Assembly (NCBI RefSeq): GCF_001571065.1
Contig: NZ_BCSW01000008.1
Coordinates: forward strand, 43,004-107,003
Length of the DNA stretch: 64,000 nt
Direction of reading: 5' to 3'
From: Dietzia cinnamea NBRC 102147
Lineage (GTDB): Bacteria > Actinomycetota > Actinomycetes > Mycobacteriales > Mycobacteriaceae
Of the stretch, positions 52,584 to 62,982 are shown piece by piece. The notes under the pieces were generated by a model. The model had not been told where the DNA came from. It did not search any database and saw only the letters and a program-made list of their open reading frames with translations. The stretch's first letter is position 1. Every line of letters starts with the position of its first letter. The translations under genes were made by a program, and so were the position numbers.

Positions 52584-54641
52584 TCAGCCGGGCCCGGGCA
52601 CCAGCCCGAAGCGGATCACCCGGACCACGACCTGATCGTTGACACCCGCCTCACCGACCGGCGGTTGCTGGGAGTAGATCCGCCCGACCCGCGACAGGTC
52701 CGGGTCGTTCTGCGGGAGCTCGACGAGCTGACCGCGATCCCCGCGCCAGCCCGCCTGCTCGAGCTTGCCCAACGCCTCCTCGACGGTGTCGCCGACGATG
52801 TTGGGCATCTCGAACCGGTTCCCGGCCGAGACCTGCAGCGTGATCGTCGCGCCCTTGAGCTGGGACTGCCCGGCGGGCGTCGACTGGCCGACCACCTGAC
52901 CCTCCGGCGCGGTGCCGTCGACGCGCAGCGTGTCCACGCGGAAGCCCGCGGCCTCGAGCGTGGCCCGGGCGGACTCGGCGCCCTGACCGATCACCCCGGG
53001 CACCGCGACCTGCTCGGGACCGGACCCCACCGTCAACCGCACCGGCCGGTCGGAGGGCACCTGCGCGCCCGGGGCGGGATCGGTGTCGACGACCTTGTCC
53101 TGGTCCTCCGGCGTCGACGGTCGGGCCTCGTTCTCCGGGACCACCTCGAACCCCGCCTCCTCGAGCGCCAACCGGGCGTCGGCGGGGGACATCCCCATGA
53201 CGTTGGGCACGGACAGGATCGGCTTACCCGTGGACACGACCAGGTTTATCTCCGAGCCCACCGCGAGGCGCTTGCCGGCGATCGGGTCCGACGAGATGAC
53301 GTGACCCTCGGGGATCTCCGGGTGCGGCGCCGGCGCCTGCACCGGTTCCAGGCCGAGCGCGGTGAGCTCCTCGACCACCTCGGCCACCGGCCGCTGCGCC
53401 ACCTCCGGGATCGTCACCTCCTGCGGCCGCGAGATCCCGCCGCCGCCGTTCGAGGTCGCCCACAGGGACACGGCCGTGACGCCGCCCAGGACGAGCAGCA
53501 CCGCCAGCGCGACCGCCACCCCCCGTGGCCTGCGGCGGTCGCCGTCGCGGGCCGCCGGACGGCGACCGCCCGCGGAGTGGGATGCGGGACGGGAGCCCGC
53601 CGCGGCCCCCGCGGCCCCCGCGGCTCCGCCGGCCACGCCGCCGGCCACGCCCGCCAGATCGTGGGCCTCCGTGAGCGCATCCGACGGAGACTGCTGGGGC
53701 CGGCCGGTCCCGTACCCCGCGCCGGTGAACCCGTGTGGCGCGTCGGGCCGCTCGTCGTCGTCGAGATCGTCGTCCGACAGCACCAACGGCGCCGCCGGAC
53801 GGCCGCCGGTGAGCACCGTGATGAGATCGGTGCGCATCTCCCCGGCCGACGTGTAGCGGTTCTCCGGGTTCTTGGCCATGGCCTGCATGACCACCGCGTC
53901 GACGTACCGCGTCACCTCCGGGTTGACCGCCGACGGCGGCCGTGGGGACTCGCGGACATGCTGGTACGCCACCGCGACCGGCGACTCGCCCGTGAACGGC
54001 GGCACCCCGGCGACCATCTCGTAGAGCACGCAGCCGGCGGAGTACAGGTCCGACCGGGCGTCGACCTTCTCGCCGCGAGCCTGCTCCGGGCTCAGGTACT
54101 GGGCGGTGCCGAGGACCGACGACGTGGTGGTGAGCGTCGACGAGGAGTCGCTGATCGCGCGCGCGATGCCGAAGTCCATGACCTTGACCGCGCCGTCGCG
54201 GGAGATCATGACATTGGCCGGTTTGACGTCGCGGTGGACGATGCCCTTCTTGTGCGAGAAGTCGAGTGCCCCGCACACGTCGGCCATCACGCCGAGCGCC
54301 CGCTCGAGCGGCATCGGACCGTCCATCCGGATGATGTCGCGCAGGGTGTCGCCCTCGACGAGCTCCATGACGATATACGGCAGGGAGCCCTCGTCGGTGT
54401 GCTCCTCACCCTGGTCGTATATCGCGACGATCGACGGGTGGTTGAGCGAAGCCGAGTTCTGCGCTTCACGACGGAAGCGCTGGTAGAAGGTCTCGTCGCG
54501 GGCCAGCTCGGGTCGCATGATCTTCACGGCGACGTCGCGGCCGAGAACCGTGTCCCGGCCGCGGTGGACCTCCGACATGCCGCCGAAGCCGAGAATCTCG
54601 CCGATCTCGTACCGACCCGCGAGGACTGGCGGGGTGGTCAT
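52584..54641 (-). CDS. pknB: PASTA-domain serine/threonine kinase PknB
   Basis: The protein has 685 residues. The kinase domain (about 8-270) has [11 protein letters not shown], the ATP lysine in [17 protein letters not shown], the DFG motif MDFGIAR and an activation loop rich in Ser/Thr ([22 protein letters not shown]). After a basic linker there is one membrane helix ([20 protein letters not shown], about 370-390), then four extracellular PASTA repeats that sense muropeptides. It controls cell-wall synthesis and division together with pstP and the FHA proteins upstream. It overlaps pknA by 4 bp and is the last gene of the operon. Confidence 0.97.
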   Translation of the reverse strand: MTTPPVLAGRYEIGEILGFGGMSEVHRGRDTVLGRDVAVKIMRPELARDETFYQRFRREAQNSASLNHPSIVAIYDQGEEHTDEGSLPYIVMELVEGDTLRDIIRMDGPMPLERALGVMADVCGALDFSHKKGIVHRDVKPANVMISRDGAVKVMDFGIARAISDSSSTLTTTSSVLGTAQYLSPEQARGEKVDARSDLYSAGCVLYEMVAGVPPFTGESPVAVAYQHVRESPRPPSAVNPEVTRYVDAVVMQAMAKNPENRYTSAGEMRTDLITVLTGGRPAAPLVLSDDDLDDDERPDAPHGFTGAGYGTGRPQQSPSDALTEAHDLAGVAGGVAGGAAGAAGAAAGSRPASHSAGGRRPAARDGDRRRPRGVAVALAVLLVLGGVTAVSLWATSNGGGGISRPQEVTIPEVAQRPVAEVVEELTALGLEPVQAPAPHPEIPEGHVISSDPIAGKRLAVGSEINLVVSTGKPILSVPNVMGMSPADARLALEEAGFEVVPENEARPSTPEDQDKVVDTDPAPGAQVPSDRPVRLTVGSGPEQVAVPGVIGQGAESARATLEAAGFRVDTLRVDGTAPEGQVVGQSTPAGQSQLKGATITLQVSAGNRFEMPNIVGDTVEEALGKLEQAGWRGDRGQLVELPQNDPDLSRVGRIYSQQPPVGEAGVNDQVVVRVIRFGLVPGPG

Positions 54642-56311
54642 GCGCCCTCACCCCCGCCGCGCGCCGACACGGGCACCACGTCACCATCGGTCCGCCCGCT
54701 GGCCTGGGGACCGTCGCCGCGACCCTCGTCACCCCGGCCTTCGCCCCCCTGGCGCTGACCCTGTGCGCCCTGCTGGCCCTCGCCCTGCTGCGGCAGTAAC
54801 GAGCTGAACTCCGAAGTGAGCGAGTCGAGCATGTCCTGCAGGTCGGAGGTGGCCGGCGCCCCTGTCGGCGACGGCGAGGGCTCCGGTGTCGGCGTGGGGG
54901 ACGGGGTGCGGCTCGGCTGCGGCGTGGGGGCCGGGGCGGGGGCCGGGGCGGGGGCCTGGGTGGTCACGGTGGTGACGGGCGTGGTGGCCGGCGTCCGCGG
55001 AGTGGTGGTGCCGCCGCCGAACAGCCCGCCCGGGCCGAAGACGCCGAGATTGGACAGCGCGACCGCCGCGGCGACCGCCAGGGCGGCGACCAGGACGAAC
55101 ACCACGAGGAACCACCCCGCGCACCCGCCCCCGCGGCGACGCCGGGGAGGTCGCGTGGTGACCGGCGTGGCGGGCTGTCGGCCGGTGGCCGGCGACCGGT
55201 GGGGCCGACCCGCGGCCTGCGCGGCCGGCAGCCCCTGCGTGCGTGCGGGACCCTGTGTGCGGGGCGCGCCCTGGGTGCGGGGTCGACCCGCGGTGCCCGG
55301 GTGCATGCTCGTGTAGGCGCGCGTCGGATCCGCGCCGGCCGACGAGGCGCGGTACACGCCCGAGCCGTCGTCAGGGAGGACGGTGGTCGCCGCGGTGGCT
55401 GCCGCCGCACCCGCGGCCGCCCCGGCGGCGGCCCCGCCCGCGGCGGCGAGGAACGCACTCGGCGGGCGTGGATCGCAGCCGGCGCGGATGTCGGCGACGG
55501 CCTCGGCGAAGGCCTCGCCGTCGGGGTAGCGCCGCTCGGGATCCTTGGACATCGCCTCGGCGATGACGCGCCGGACCGGGCCGGGCACGGACTCGGGCAG
55601 CGGCGCCGGGGTGTCGCGCACGTGCATCATCGCGACGCTCACGGGTGAGTCGGCGACGAACGGTCGCCGCCCGGCCAGGCACTCGTAACCCACCACGCCG
55701 AGGGAGTAGACGTCGCCGGCCGGGGTCGTGTCGTGGCCCATCGCCTGCTCGGGCGCGATGTACTGGGCGGTGCCCATGACCATCCCCGTCTGGGTGACGG
55801 CGGACGTGCCCATGGACTTGGCGATCCCGAAGTCGGTGAGCTTGACCTGCCCCGTCGGCGTGATGAGGATGTTGCCCGGCTTGACGTCGCGGTGCACGAG
55901 CCCGATCGCGTGGGCGGCGTTGAGGGCGCGGCCGGTCTGCTCGAGCATGTCCAGCGTGTGGCGCAGGGGCAGCGTGCCCTCGCGCGCGAGGACGTCCGAC
56001 AGCGGCTCGCCCACCACGAGTTCCATGACGAGGTAGGACAGCGGGCTGCCGGAGGCGGGGTCGGTGATCTGGCCGTAGTCGTAGACGGTGGCGATGCCGG
56101 GATGGGAGATCCGCGCGGTGACCTTGGCCTCGGACCGGAACCGCTCGACGAACTCGGGGTCGGACGAGTACTCGGCTTTGAGGACCTTGACCGCGACGTG
56201 CCGGTCGAGGACGGAGTCGTCGGCCTCCCAGACCTGGCCCATCCCGCCCGTGGCGATGAGCCGCAGCAGGCGGTAGCGCTGAGACAGCAGAGCCCCGGAG
56301 TTCAGGCTCAC
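54638..56311 (-). CDS. pknA: Serine/threonine kinase PknA
   Basis: The protein has 557 residues. The kinase domain (about 12-275) has [64 protein letters not shown] and APE. A long Ala/Pro linker leads to one membrane helix ([21 protein letters not shown], about 405-425). The extracellular part is a Thr/Pro/Ser-rich stalk without PASTA repeats, ending in a Gln/Gly/Arg-rich tail, longer than in M. tuberculosis PknA. It overlaps pbpA by 4 bp. It acts with PknB on cell-shape proteins. Confidence 0.96.
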   Translation of the reverse strand: MSLNSGALLSQRYRLLRLIATGGMGQVWEADDSVLDRHVAVKVLKAEYSSDPEFVERFRSEAKVTARISHPGIATVYDYGQITDPASGSPLSYLVMELVVGEPLSDVLAREGTLPLRHTLDMLEQTGRALNAAHAIGLVHRDVKPGNILITPTGQVKLTDFGIAKSMGTSAVTQTGMVMGTAQYIAPEQAMGHDTTPAGDVYSLGVVGYECLAGRRPFVADSPVSVAMMHVRDTPAPLPESVPGPVRRVIAEAMSKDPERRYPDGEAFAEAVADIRAGCDPRPPSAFLAAAGGAAAGAAAGAAAATAATTVLPDDGSGVYRASSAGADPTRAYTSMHPGTAGRPRTQGAPRTQGPARTQGLPAAQAAGRPHRSPATGRQPATPVTTRPPRRRRGGGCAGWFLVVFVLVAALAVAAAVALSNLGVFGPGGLFGGGTTTPRTPATTPVTTVTTQAPAPAPAPAPTPQPSRTPSPTPTPEPSPSPTGAPATSDLQDMLDSLTSEFSSLLPQQGEGQQGAQGQRQGGEGRGDEGRGDGPQASGRTDGDVVPVSARGGGEGA

Positions 56312-57780
56312 GGCGCGCCCCCGAGGAGGGCGCCCAGGACCTCGCGCCCGATGGGGGCGGCGTAGGTGGCGCCGACGGTGTCGCGGGTGATGCCGGGGCC
56401 GGACTCGACCGCCACGGCCACCGCCACGTCGCGGCCGGGGACGAACGCGATGTACCAGGTGTAGGGGATCGACGTGGAGGCGTCGACGCCGTGCTCGGCG
56501 GTGCCGGTCTTGGAGGCGATGGTCACCCCGGGCAGGCCGCCGCCGGCGTTGGCCTCGGCGCCGATCATCATGTCGGTGAGGGTGGCGGCCTGGTCGTCGG
56601 TGAGGGCGCGGGCCGCGTCGCGAGGGGTGAAACCCTCGACGACGGAGAGGTCGGGCGCCGTCAGGGACTTGATCAGCTGCGGCTCCATGCGGACGCCGCC
56701 GTTGGAGACGGTCGCGGCGACCATGGCGCTCTGCAGGGTGGTCATGCGGACGTCGCTCTGGCCGATCGCGCTCATGGCGAGCTGGGCCGCGTCCTCCATC
56801 TGCCCGAGCCCCGACGGCGCGACGGGCACCCCGAACTCCTCCGGGGCGGACCCGTCCACGCCGAACTTCTCGGCCATCTCGGTGAACGCCTCCGGGCCGA
56901 TCTCCTGGCTCAGCTCCACGAACGGGACGTTGCAGGACAGCTCGAGCGCCGTGCGGAGGGTGACCGTGCCGCCGCCACAGGTCTGACCCGCGTAGTTCTG
57001 CAGGTAGGTGGCTGTGCCGGGCAGGAGGGTGCGGTCGGCGCCGGAGACGGGGGTGTCCGGGCCCATGCCCTGCTCGAGGGCCGCGGCCGTGGTGATGACC
57101 TTCATCGTCGAGCCGGGCGGCAGGGCCTGCTGGGTGGCGTGGTTGAGCAGGGGCCGGTCGGGACTCTGCTCGATGCGGGTCATCTCCGCCTCGCGCACGT
57201 CGGGGTCGGTGCTCGACAGGGCGCCCGGGTCGAACGAGGGGCTGGAGGCCAGCGCGAGCACCTCGCCGGTCGAGGGACGCACGGCGGCGACGGACCCGAC
57301 GAACGGGCCCTGGCCGGCGCCGCGGCGGAGGGCGTCGTAGGCGACGCGCTGGCCGACCGGGTCGAGGGTCAGCTCGACGGAGCCGCCCTGGGGCGTGCGG
57401 CCGGAGATGAGGCCGGTGATGCGCTGGGACAGCAGGCGCGGGTCGGAGCCGTTGAGGAAGGCGTCCTGGGACTGCTCGATCCCGGCGGTGGCGAACTGCA
57501 GCGAGTAGTAGCCGACGGTCGGGCCGAACACCTCGGGGTCGGTGGGGTAGGTGCGCTCGAACTCGAAACGCCCGTCCGACGGCAGGGACATGGCCAACAC
57601 GCGCCCGCCGGCGGTGATCTGTCCGCGCTGGCGGGAGTACTCGTCGAGGAGCATGCGGGTGTTGCGCGGGTCGGCGCGCAGTTCGTCGGCGCGGAAGACC
57701 TGCACCCAGGTGAGCTGGAGGAGGAGGGCCACCACCATGACCATGGCGGCCACTGCGACCCTGCGGATGGCGGCGTTCAC
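56308..57780 (-). CDS. pbpA: Penicillin-binding protein PbpA, class B
   Basis: The protein has 490 residues. A signal-anchor helix ([22 protein letters not shown]) is followed by a dimerisation region and the transpeptidase domain. The active site has STMK in [15 protein letters not shown] (about 225), SCN in [12 protein letters not shown] (about 280) and KTG in [12 protein letters not shown] (about 420). It crosslinks peptidoglycan with its partner RodA, encoded just upstream with a 7-bp gap. The order rodA-pbpA-pknA-pknB is conserved. Confidence 0.96.
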   Translation of the reverse strand: MNAAIRRVAVAAMVMVVALLLQLTWVQVFRADELRADPRNTRMLLDEYSRQRGQITAGGRVLAMSLPSDGRFEFERTYPTDPEVFGPTVGYYSLQFATAGIEQSQDAFLNGSDPRLLSQRITGLISGRTPQGGSVELTLDPVGQRVAYDALRRGAGQGPFVGSVAAVRPSTGEVLALASSPSFDPGALSSTDPDVREAEMTRIEQSPDRPLLNHATQQALPPGSTMKVITTAAALEQGMGPDTPVSGADRTLLPGTATYLQNYAGQTCGGGTVTLRTALELSCNVPFVELSQEIGPEAFTEMAEKFGVDGSAPEEFGVPVAPSGLGQMEDAAQLAMSAIGQSDVRMTTLQSAMVAATVSNGGVRMEPQLIKSLTAPDLSVVEGFTPRDAARALTDDQAATLTDMMIGAEANAGGGLPGVTIASKTGTAEHGVDASTSIPYTWYIAFVPGRDVAVAVAVESGPGITRDTVGATYAAPIGREVLGALLGGAP

Positions 57781-57787
57781 GCGGCGC

Positions 57788-59251
57788 TCACCCGTTCCTC
57801 CGCCCCGGCAGCAGCCGCGGCGTGCGCATCAGGCCGGTGGCGGCCTCGGCGAGCGCCGGCGCCTGGCGCGGGGTGGGCATGGGCCGGCGCGCGTCGTTGG
57901 ACAGGCGCAGCAGGATGGCCAGGAGGGCGTAGTTGGCGAGCAGGCTGGACCCGCCGTACGCCATGAACGGCAGGGTGAGGCCGGTCAGCGGGATGAGCGT
58001 GGACACGCCGCCCACCACGACGAACATCTGGATGGCCACGGTGAACGCCAGGCCCACGGCGACGAGCTTGCCGAAGCTGTCGCGGATCGTCAGCCCCACG
58101 CGGATGCCGCGCAGCACGAGGATCGCGTAGACCATGAGCACGGCGGCCAGGCCGATGAGGCCCAGCTCCTCGCCGATGGTGGAGGTGATGAAGTCGGTGT
58201 TGGCGAACGGCACCTGGTCGGGCCGACCGTTGCCGAGCCCGGTGCCGCCCATCCCGCCGGAGGCCAGGCCGAACAGGGCCTGCGAGCTCTGGTAGCCGCC
58301 GGTGTCGAAGAACGCGAACGGGTCCTGCCAGATCTGGAACCGCACGCGGACGTGTCCGAACAGCGCGTAGGCGAGCACACCGCCGACCGCCACCAGCACC
58401 ACGCCGATGAGCAGCCAGCTCACCCGCTCGGTGGCGACGTACAGCATGGTCAACACGGTGGCGAAGATCAGCAGCGCCATACCCAGGTCGGTGTTGAACA
58501 CCAGCACGCCGAGCGACAGGAACCACGCCACGATGATGGGCCCGAGGTCGCGGGCGCGCGGCAGGTCCACCCCCAGCACGCGCTTACCGGCGGTGGTGAA
58601 CAGTTCGCGTTTCTCCACGAGGATCGACGCGAAGAAGATGATGAGCAGGATCTTGGCGAACTCGCCGGGCTGGATGGTGAACCCGGGCAGGATGATCCAG
58701 TTCTTGGCGCCGTTGATCTCGGAGAACCGCGCGGGCAGCACGGCGGGGATCGCCAGCAGGACGAGCCCGGCGAACCCCATCGTGTAGCCGTAGCGGGCCA
58801 TGACGCGGTGATCGCGCAGGAGGAACAGGACCGCGCCCATGAGGCCGAGCCCGATGAACGTCCACAGCAACTGCCGGGTCACGTCCATACCGGGCGGATC
58901 GTTGCCGGCGGCCGCGGCGTTGGCGGCGTACGCCAGGTCGAGCCGGTAGATGAGCACGAGTCCGAGGCCGTTGAGCAGCGCGACGCCCGGCAGGAGCACG
59001 GGGTCGGCGTAGGGGGCGAGCCAGCGGATGAGCAGGTGGGCGCCGCCGGACAGGCCGAGGAACGCCAGCGTGATCCACAGCAGTGCCGGGGACAGTTCCT
59101 GCTCCTGGGCCAGCTGGACGAGCAGGAGCGCGAACCCGACGATCACCGACGCGGCGATGAGCAGGACGAGTTCCTTGCCCCGGCGCGGGTGGTCGGGGAC
59201 CGCCTGCCCCCGGGGATCGGACGGGGGCGAGGTCGACGCGGCGTTGGGCAC
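57788..59251 (-). CDS. rodA: FtsW/RodA/SpoVE-family peptidoglycan glycosyltransferase
   Basis: The protein has 487 residues with about twelve hydrophobic helices. Family motifs are present, such as NGAKNWIILPGFTIQPGEFAKILLI in the middle and FVVVGGVSTLIPLTGLTLPFMAYGGSSLLANY near the end. It polymerises glycan strands as the partner of PbpA. The long N-terminal cytoplasmic tail (about 25 residues) is polar. The stop lies two codons before the pbpA start, and the pstP stop is 2 bp upstream of its own start, showing tight coupling. Confidence 0.96.
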   Translation of the reverse strand: MPNAASTSPPSDPRGQAVPDHPRRGKELVLLIAASVIVGFALLLVQLAQEQELSPALLWITLAFLGLSGGAHLLIRWLAPYADPVLLPGVALLNGLGLVLIYRLDLAYAANAAAAGNDPPGMDVTRQLLWTFIGLGLMGAVLFLLRDHRVMARYGYTMGFAGLVLLAIPAVLPARFSEINGAKNWIILPGFTIQPGEFAKILLIIFFASILVEKRELFTTAGKRVLGVDLPRARDLGPIIVAWFLSLGVLVFNTDLGMALLIFATVLTMLYVATERVSWLLIGVVLVAVGGVLAYALFGHVRVRFQIWQDPFAFFDTGGYQSSQALFGLASGGMGGTGLGNGRPDQVPFANTDFITSTIGEELGLIGLAAVLMVYAILVLRGIRVGLTIRDSFGKLVAVGLAFTVAIQMFVVVGGVSTLIPLTGLTLPFMAYGGSSLLANYALLAILLRLSNDARRPMPTPRQAPALAEAATGLMRTPRLLPGRRNG

Positions 59252-59253
59252 GG

Positions 59254-60696
59254 TCAGCTCACCGCCCGACAGGTCTCACCGGGCACCGGCGCCGGGCCGG
59301 TGGGGGAGGAGGGCGACGACGGCGAGGTGCGCCCGTCGCGGTCCGGGTCCCGTGGTTCGGGTTCGCACACCGGCAGGAGATTGTCCTGCGCGAGGCGGGA
59401 GACCTGGGCGGTCGCCTCGGCCAGGCTGCCTGACGGCATCCCGGCGCGCACCGTCTCCCGGGCGGGTTCGCGCAGGTCGCCCAGGGTGAACACGTCGCAG
59501 CCGGTGGGGATGGCGTCGGGGGAGTGCATTGTCAGGTCACCGTCACTGGCCAGGCACGCGACCTGGCTGACCGAGGCCAACGAGATGCCGAAGGCCTCCC
59601 CGGAGATGCCCCTCTTCACCACGACCTGGTTGTCTTCCTCGGTGACGAAGTAGTTGCTGCGGACGAGCAGTGCCGACACGCCGACGATCCCGGCCAGCAC
59701 CGCGAGGACCCCGACGACGCTCAGCGCGAAACGCCATCTGCTGCCACGCGGCGGAGCGGGATCGCCCTCGTCGTCGTCGTCCGTCGGGCCCGGGCCGGCG
59801 GCTCCACGTCCCGCACCGGACCCGCCGACCTCCCCGGCGCGCGACGCGACCTGGGCGCGGGAGAACGCGGCGGCCTTCCCGGCCGCGGTGTCCGAGTACG
59901 GATCGGCGGCCGGGTCGATCTGTCCCGGCTCGTCGCCGGACGCCGCGCCCACCACCACGGGCACCACGGGGGCGTCGCGCGGCGAGTCCACGACGTCCGC
60001 CAGTACGACCGTGATGTTGTCCGGCCCGCCCGACCGCAGGGCCAGCTGCACCAACCGGTCCGCCGCCTCCTCGACCGTGCCCGTCGAGAGCGTCTCGGCG
60101 ATGGTCTCCGTGCTCACGGGGTCGGACAGGCCGTCCGAGCACAGCAGGTACCGGTCGCCCACGCGGGCCTCGCGGATGACGGCGGTCGGTTCCACCGGCT
60201 CGCCGGTCAGGGCCTTGAGGATGAGCGAGCGGCGCGGATGGGTGTGCGCCTCGTCGGCGGAGAGCTCCCCGCGGTCGACGAGTGACTGCACGAACGTGTC
60301 GTCCTTGGTGATCTGGCTCAGCGTCCCGTCCCGCAGGAGGTACGCGCGCGAGTCACCCACGTGGATCAGACCCATCCGGCGGCCGTCGAACAGCAGCGCC
60401 GTGGCGGTGCAGCCCATCCCCTCGGTCTCCGGGTGCGCCTCCACGTGGGCGGCGATCGCCTCGTTGCCGACGGTGAGCGCGCGGGTGAGGGCGGCGGTGA
60501 GGTTCTGCCCGGGCTCGTCCTCGTCGAGCCGGGCCAGCGCGGCCACGACGAACTGGCTGGCGATCTCCCCCGCCGCGTGACCGCCCATCCCGTCGGCCAG
60601 TGCGAGCAGGCGCGGGCCGGCATACGCCGAGTCCTCGTTGTTCTCCCGCACCATCCCCAGATGGGACCTGGCGGTGTAGACGAGCGCCGGGGTCAC
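59254..60696 (-). CDS. pstP: PP2C-type serine/threonine phosphatase PstP
   Basis: The protein has 480 residues from GTG 60696, which overlaps the fhaB stop by 4 bp; the longer frame to 61101 is a shadow of fhaB. The PP2C domain (1-235) has the metal-binding NNEDSAYAG, LLALADGMGGHAAGE, LIHVGDSRAYLLRDG, YLLCSDGLSDPVS and GGPDNITVVLAD. A cytoplasmic linker, one membrane helix (FALSVVGVLAVLAGIVGVSALLV, about 315-340) and an extracellular domain of about 140 residues follow. It reverses phosphorylation by PknA and PknB. Confidence 0.96.
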   Translation of the reverse strand: MTPALVYTARSHLGMVRENNEDSAYAGPRLLALADGMGGHAAGEIASQFVVAALARLDEDEPGQNLTAALTRALTVGNEAIAAHVEAHPETEGMGCTATALLFDGRRMGLIHVGDSRAYLLRDGTLSQITKDDTFVQSLVDRGELSADEAHTHPRRSLILKALTGEPVEPTAVIREARVGDRYLLCSDGLSDPVSTETIAETLSTGTVEEAADRLVQLALRSGGPDNITVVLADVVDSPRDAPVVPVVVGAASGDEPGQIDPAADPYSDTAAGKAAAFSRAQVASRAGEVGGSGAGRGAAGPGPTDDDDEGDPAPPRGSRWRFALSVVGVLAVLAGIVGVSALLVRSNYFVTEEDNQVVVKRGISGEAFGISLASVSQVACLASDGDLTMHSPDAIPTGCDVFTLGDLREPARETVRAGMPSGSLAEATAQVSRLAQDNLLPVCEPEPRDPDRDGRTSPSSPSSPTGPAPVPGETCRAVS

Positions 60697-61151
60697 GTGC
60701 GCAGCTCGATCACGGTCTTGCCGATCCGGATCGGCGTGCCGGCGGCCACCTTGACGGGGGTCGTCACCCGCGTCCTGTCCAGATAGGTGCCGTTGGTCGA
60801 ACCCAGATCCTCGAGGAACCAGTCGGGGCCGTGTGGCGACAGCCGGGCGTGTTGATTGGACGCGTAGTCGTCGTCGATCACCAACGTGCACGAGTCCGCG
60901 CGGCCCAGCAGGACCGGTTGCTCTGACAGCGTGATGCGGGTGCCGGCCAGCGCGCCCTGGGTGACGACGAGGTGACGGATGGCCTTGGCGCCCCGGCCGA
61001 ACACGCCACCGCGGCGCTCGGTGCGGCCGGCCGAGCGCATGCCGACGTTGCCGAAGACGTCGGTCTTCAGCGCGCGCAGCGTGAGGTAGATGAAGAGCCA
61101 CAGCAGCACCAGCAACAGGCCGCGCGACAGCTGCAGAACGAGTCCCTGCAC
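60693..61151 (-). CDS. fhaB: FHA-domain protein FhaB/FipA
   Basis: The protein has 152 residues. An N-terminal membrane helix (GLLLVLLWLFIYLTLRAL) is followed by a linker and an FHA domain with LLGRADSCTLVIDDDYASNQHARLS and LEDLGSTNGTYLD, the phosphothreonine-binding loops. In mycobacteria FipA links phosphorylated division proteins to the septum. It overlaps pstP by 4 bp. The gap to fhaA is 85 bp. Confidence 0.95.
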   Translation of the reverse strand: MQGLVLQLSRGLLLVLLWLFIYLTLRALKTDVFGNVGMRSAGRTERRGGVFGRGAKAIRHLVVTQGALAGTRITLSEQPVLLGRADSCTLVIDDDYASNQHARLSPHGPDWFLEDLGSTNGTYLDRTRVTTPVKVAAGTPIRIGKTVIELRT

Positions 61152-61236
61152 TGGTGCCGTCCTCCCCTCGCCGGTCGGGTCACCTCTACCAACGTGTCAC
61201 CGCCCCCGGTGGTTCCGGGGGTCATTCGTGTCGAGG

Positions 61237-62109
61237 CTAGTCGAACCGGACGGTGATCTCCGAGTGTCCGACCCGGATCACGTCCCCGTCGGCCAGCTGC
61301 CAGTCCTGGACCGGGCCGCCGTTGACCGTGGTGCCGTTGGTCGAGCCGAGGTCGGTGAGAACCGCTTCCCGCCCGTCGAAGTGGATGTCCGCGTGCTGCC
61401 GCGAGACGCCCGTGTCGGGCAGTCGGAACGCGGCGTCCTGACCCCGTCCGAGCAGGTTGGAGCCCCGCTGGAGGCGGAAGGTGCGGCCCGAGCCGTCCTC
61501 GAGGTGCAGCGTGACCGCCAGGGACGAGCGCCCCTGCGTGATCTGGGTGGGCGCGTCGGACGGGCCGCCCCAGCCGGAGCTGCGGGGACCGGTCTCGGCC
61601 GCGACGGGATAGTTGGAGGCGGGTGCCTGCATGTCGATGTTCTCCTTGCTCGCACTCGGCTCGCGGCGCGACGGCGACGACGGCGCGGGATGACCCGGTC
61701 GCGGTGCCGGCGCGGCGGCCGAGATGTGGAACGGGACGGCATCGGGGTCCACGACCCCGTCGATACGCATCTGTCCGGTGTGGAGGTCGTCGCGCTCCAC
61801 GAAGGTCACCGTGACCGGACCGTAGGTCTCCCAGCCCTGCTCGCTGATGTGATCCGACAGGTGGCGGGAGAAGGTCTTCACGGCCAGTGCCTCGTCCTCG
61901 GTGAACGACGCGTAGTCGGAGCGCGCGAGGGTGATGGTGTAGCTGTTGGACACCAGCAGGTGGCCGTCGACCACCTTGAGGGAGGCCTCCGCCTGCTTGC
62001 GCAGCTGTGCCTCCACCTCGGCCGCCACCACTCTGCCACCGAAGAGTCGGGCGAACGCGTCGCCCACGGCGCCCTGCAGGGTCCGTTCGAACTTGCCGAC
62101 TATCCCCAC
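61237..62109 (-). CDS. fhaA: FhaA: DUF3662 and FHA-domain protein
   Basis: The protein has 290 residues from GTG 62109, with AGGAGG 6 bp upstream; the frame to 62130 has no such site. The N-terminal DUF3662 domain (about 1-120) reads VGKFERTLQGAVGDAFARLFGGRVVAAEVEAQLRK. A disordered linker, shorter than the one in M. tuberculosis FhaA, leads to the C-terminal FHA domain with NLLGRGQDAAFRLPDTGVSRQHADIHFD and LTDLGSTNGTTVNG. It binds phosphorylated MviN/FhaA partners and controls lipid-II transport. It is the first gene of the kinase operon. Confidence 0.95.
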   Translation of the reverse strand: MGIVGKFERTLQGAVGDAFARLFGGRVVAAEVEAQLRKQAEASLKVVDGHLLVSNSYTITLARSDYASFTEDEALAVKTFSRHLSDHISEQGWETYGPVTVTFVERDDLHTGQMRIDGVVDPDAVPFHISAAAPAPRPGHPAPSSPSRREPSASKENIDMQAPASNYPVAAETGPRSSGWGGPSDAPTQITQGRSSLAVTLHLEDGSGRTFRLQRGSNLLGRGQDAAFRLPDTGVSRQHADIHFDGREAVLTDLGSTNGTTVNGGPVQDWQLADGDVIRVGHSEITVRFD

Positions 62110-62328
62110 GTCGCGCCTCCTCTCTCCCACATGTCGTGGCCTCAGGGCACGACCGGTCGGGCCGCTTCCGGCGGCATCCGGTCGATCATAGAGGCGGTGG
62201 CCGCTCTAAGCACGCGCCAGAGCCGTGACCACTGGTTCCCCGGTTTTCGTTCTGGCGACTTTCATCCGCTCCCACCTGCTGATTAGTGGCGATCGAGCGG
62301 GCCGTGTTAGCCTGTTCGAGCGTTACTC

Positions 62329-62411
62329 GGGCGAGTGGCGGAATGGCAGACGCGCTGGCTTCAGGTGCCAGTGTCCTTCGGGACGTGGGGGTTCAAGTCC
62401 CCCTTCGCCCA
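62329..62411 (+). tRNA. tRNA-Leu (CAG)
   Basis: The 83 bases fold as a class-II tRNA. The acceptor stem is GGGCGAG with TTCGCCC (one G-T pair) and discriminator A at 62411. The anticodon stem CTGGC/GCCAG encloses TTCAGGT, giving anticodon CAG. A variable arm GTGTCCTTCGGGACG and the T arm GGGGGTTCAAGTCCCCC follow. The CCA end is not encoded. In mycobacteria a leucine tRNA lies in the same place upstream of fhaA. Confidence 0.95.
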
Positions 62412-62440
62412 CCGAGAGCAGTTTGAGTTTAGAACTGCGG

Positions 62441-62478
62441 CGGCCGAAGCCGGGATTCTCCTGGCTACGGCCGTTTTT
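62441..62478 (+). terminator. Intrinsic terminator of the tRNA-Leu transcript
   Basis: CGGCCG (62441-62446) pairs with CGGCCG (62468-62473), and AGCC with GGCT extends the stem after a mismatch. The hairpin is followed directly by TTTTT. It lies 30 bp after the tRNA. Confidence 0.8.
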
Positions 62479-62960
62479 GTCTTTGACCGCTCCAGGACGT
62501 CGCTCGCTACATCGGGGGCGAGACGCCGAGCAGGCCGAGCTCGCTCGATTTGGTGTTCGTTCGCCAGCCCGTTAGGCATCCCCTCTGTCAGCGGTCGAGC
62601 GGGTCGAGGGTTATACGACCCGGACATTGTCTCGCGCGGGCGACCGGCCCCAGAATTTGCCGCCGCGGATCGAAGCTGACCCTGCGCGGTGCTTCACGGC
62701 CCGGCGTTGGAGTTCGCCAAGGACCGTGATGCGGCACCGCCTTGCCCACGAGATCTACCGCGTCAGGTCAGTTGGCCCACTCCACGACGGGCATCTGTCG
62801 GAGTGCGCCGCGGATTTCAACGATTAGCATAAAATAAATAGAATTTACCCCGAATGGGGGATATAAGTTTGAACCAAGAAAGTGTGATGATCGTCATGTT
62901 CGCACTATTCACCTCGCGTCTACACGACAGTGCCGGCCCTGAAGGAGGGCACAGATTTCC
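62479..62960. other. Gap with an AT-rich patch, no convincing gene
   Basis: No frame here has both a plausible start and family-like sequence. The part from 62820 to 62900 is strikingly AT-rich for this genome and probably holds the promoter of the RCC1-repeat gene. AAGGAGGG (62942-62949) is a strong ribosome site before ATG 62961. Confidence 0.4.
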
Positions 62961-62982
62961 ATGGACGTAAGACATTTAAGGG

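Noticed and set aside
57551..59653. 700-codon plus-strand frame opposite rodA and pstP
   Set aside because: Its Gln/His/Glu/Arg-rich low-complexity protein is the usual antisense shadow of a hydrophobic membrane protein gene.
62627..62827. A 66-codon plus-strand frame after the tRNA
   Set aside because: No ribosome site, no recognisable sequence and a position inside an otherwise empty gap.
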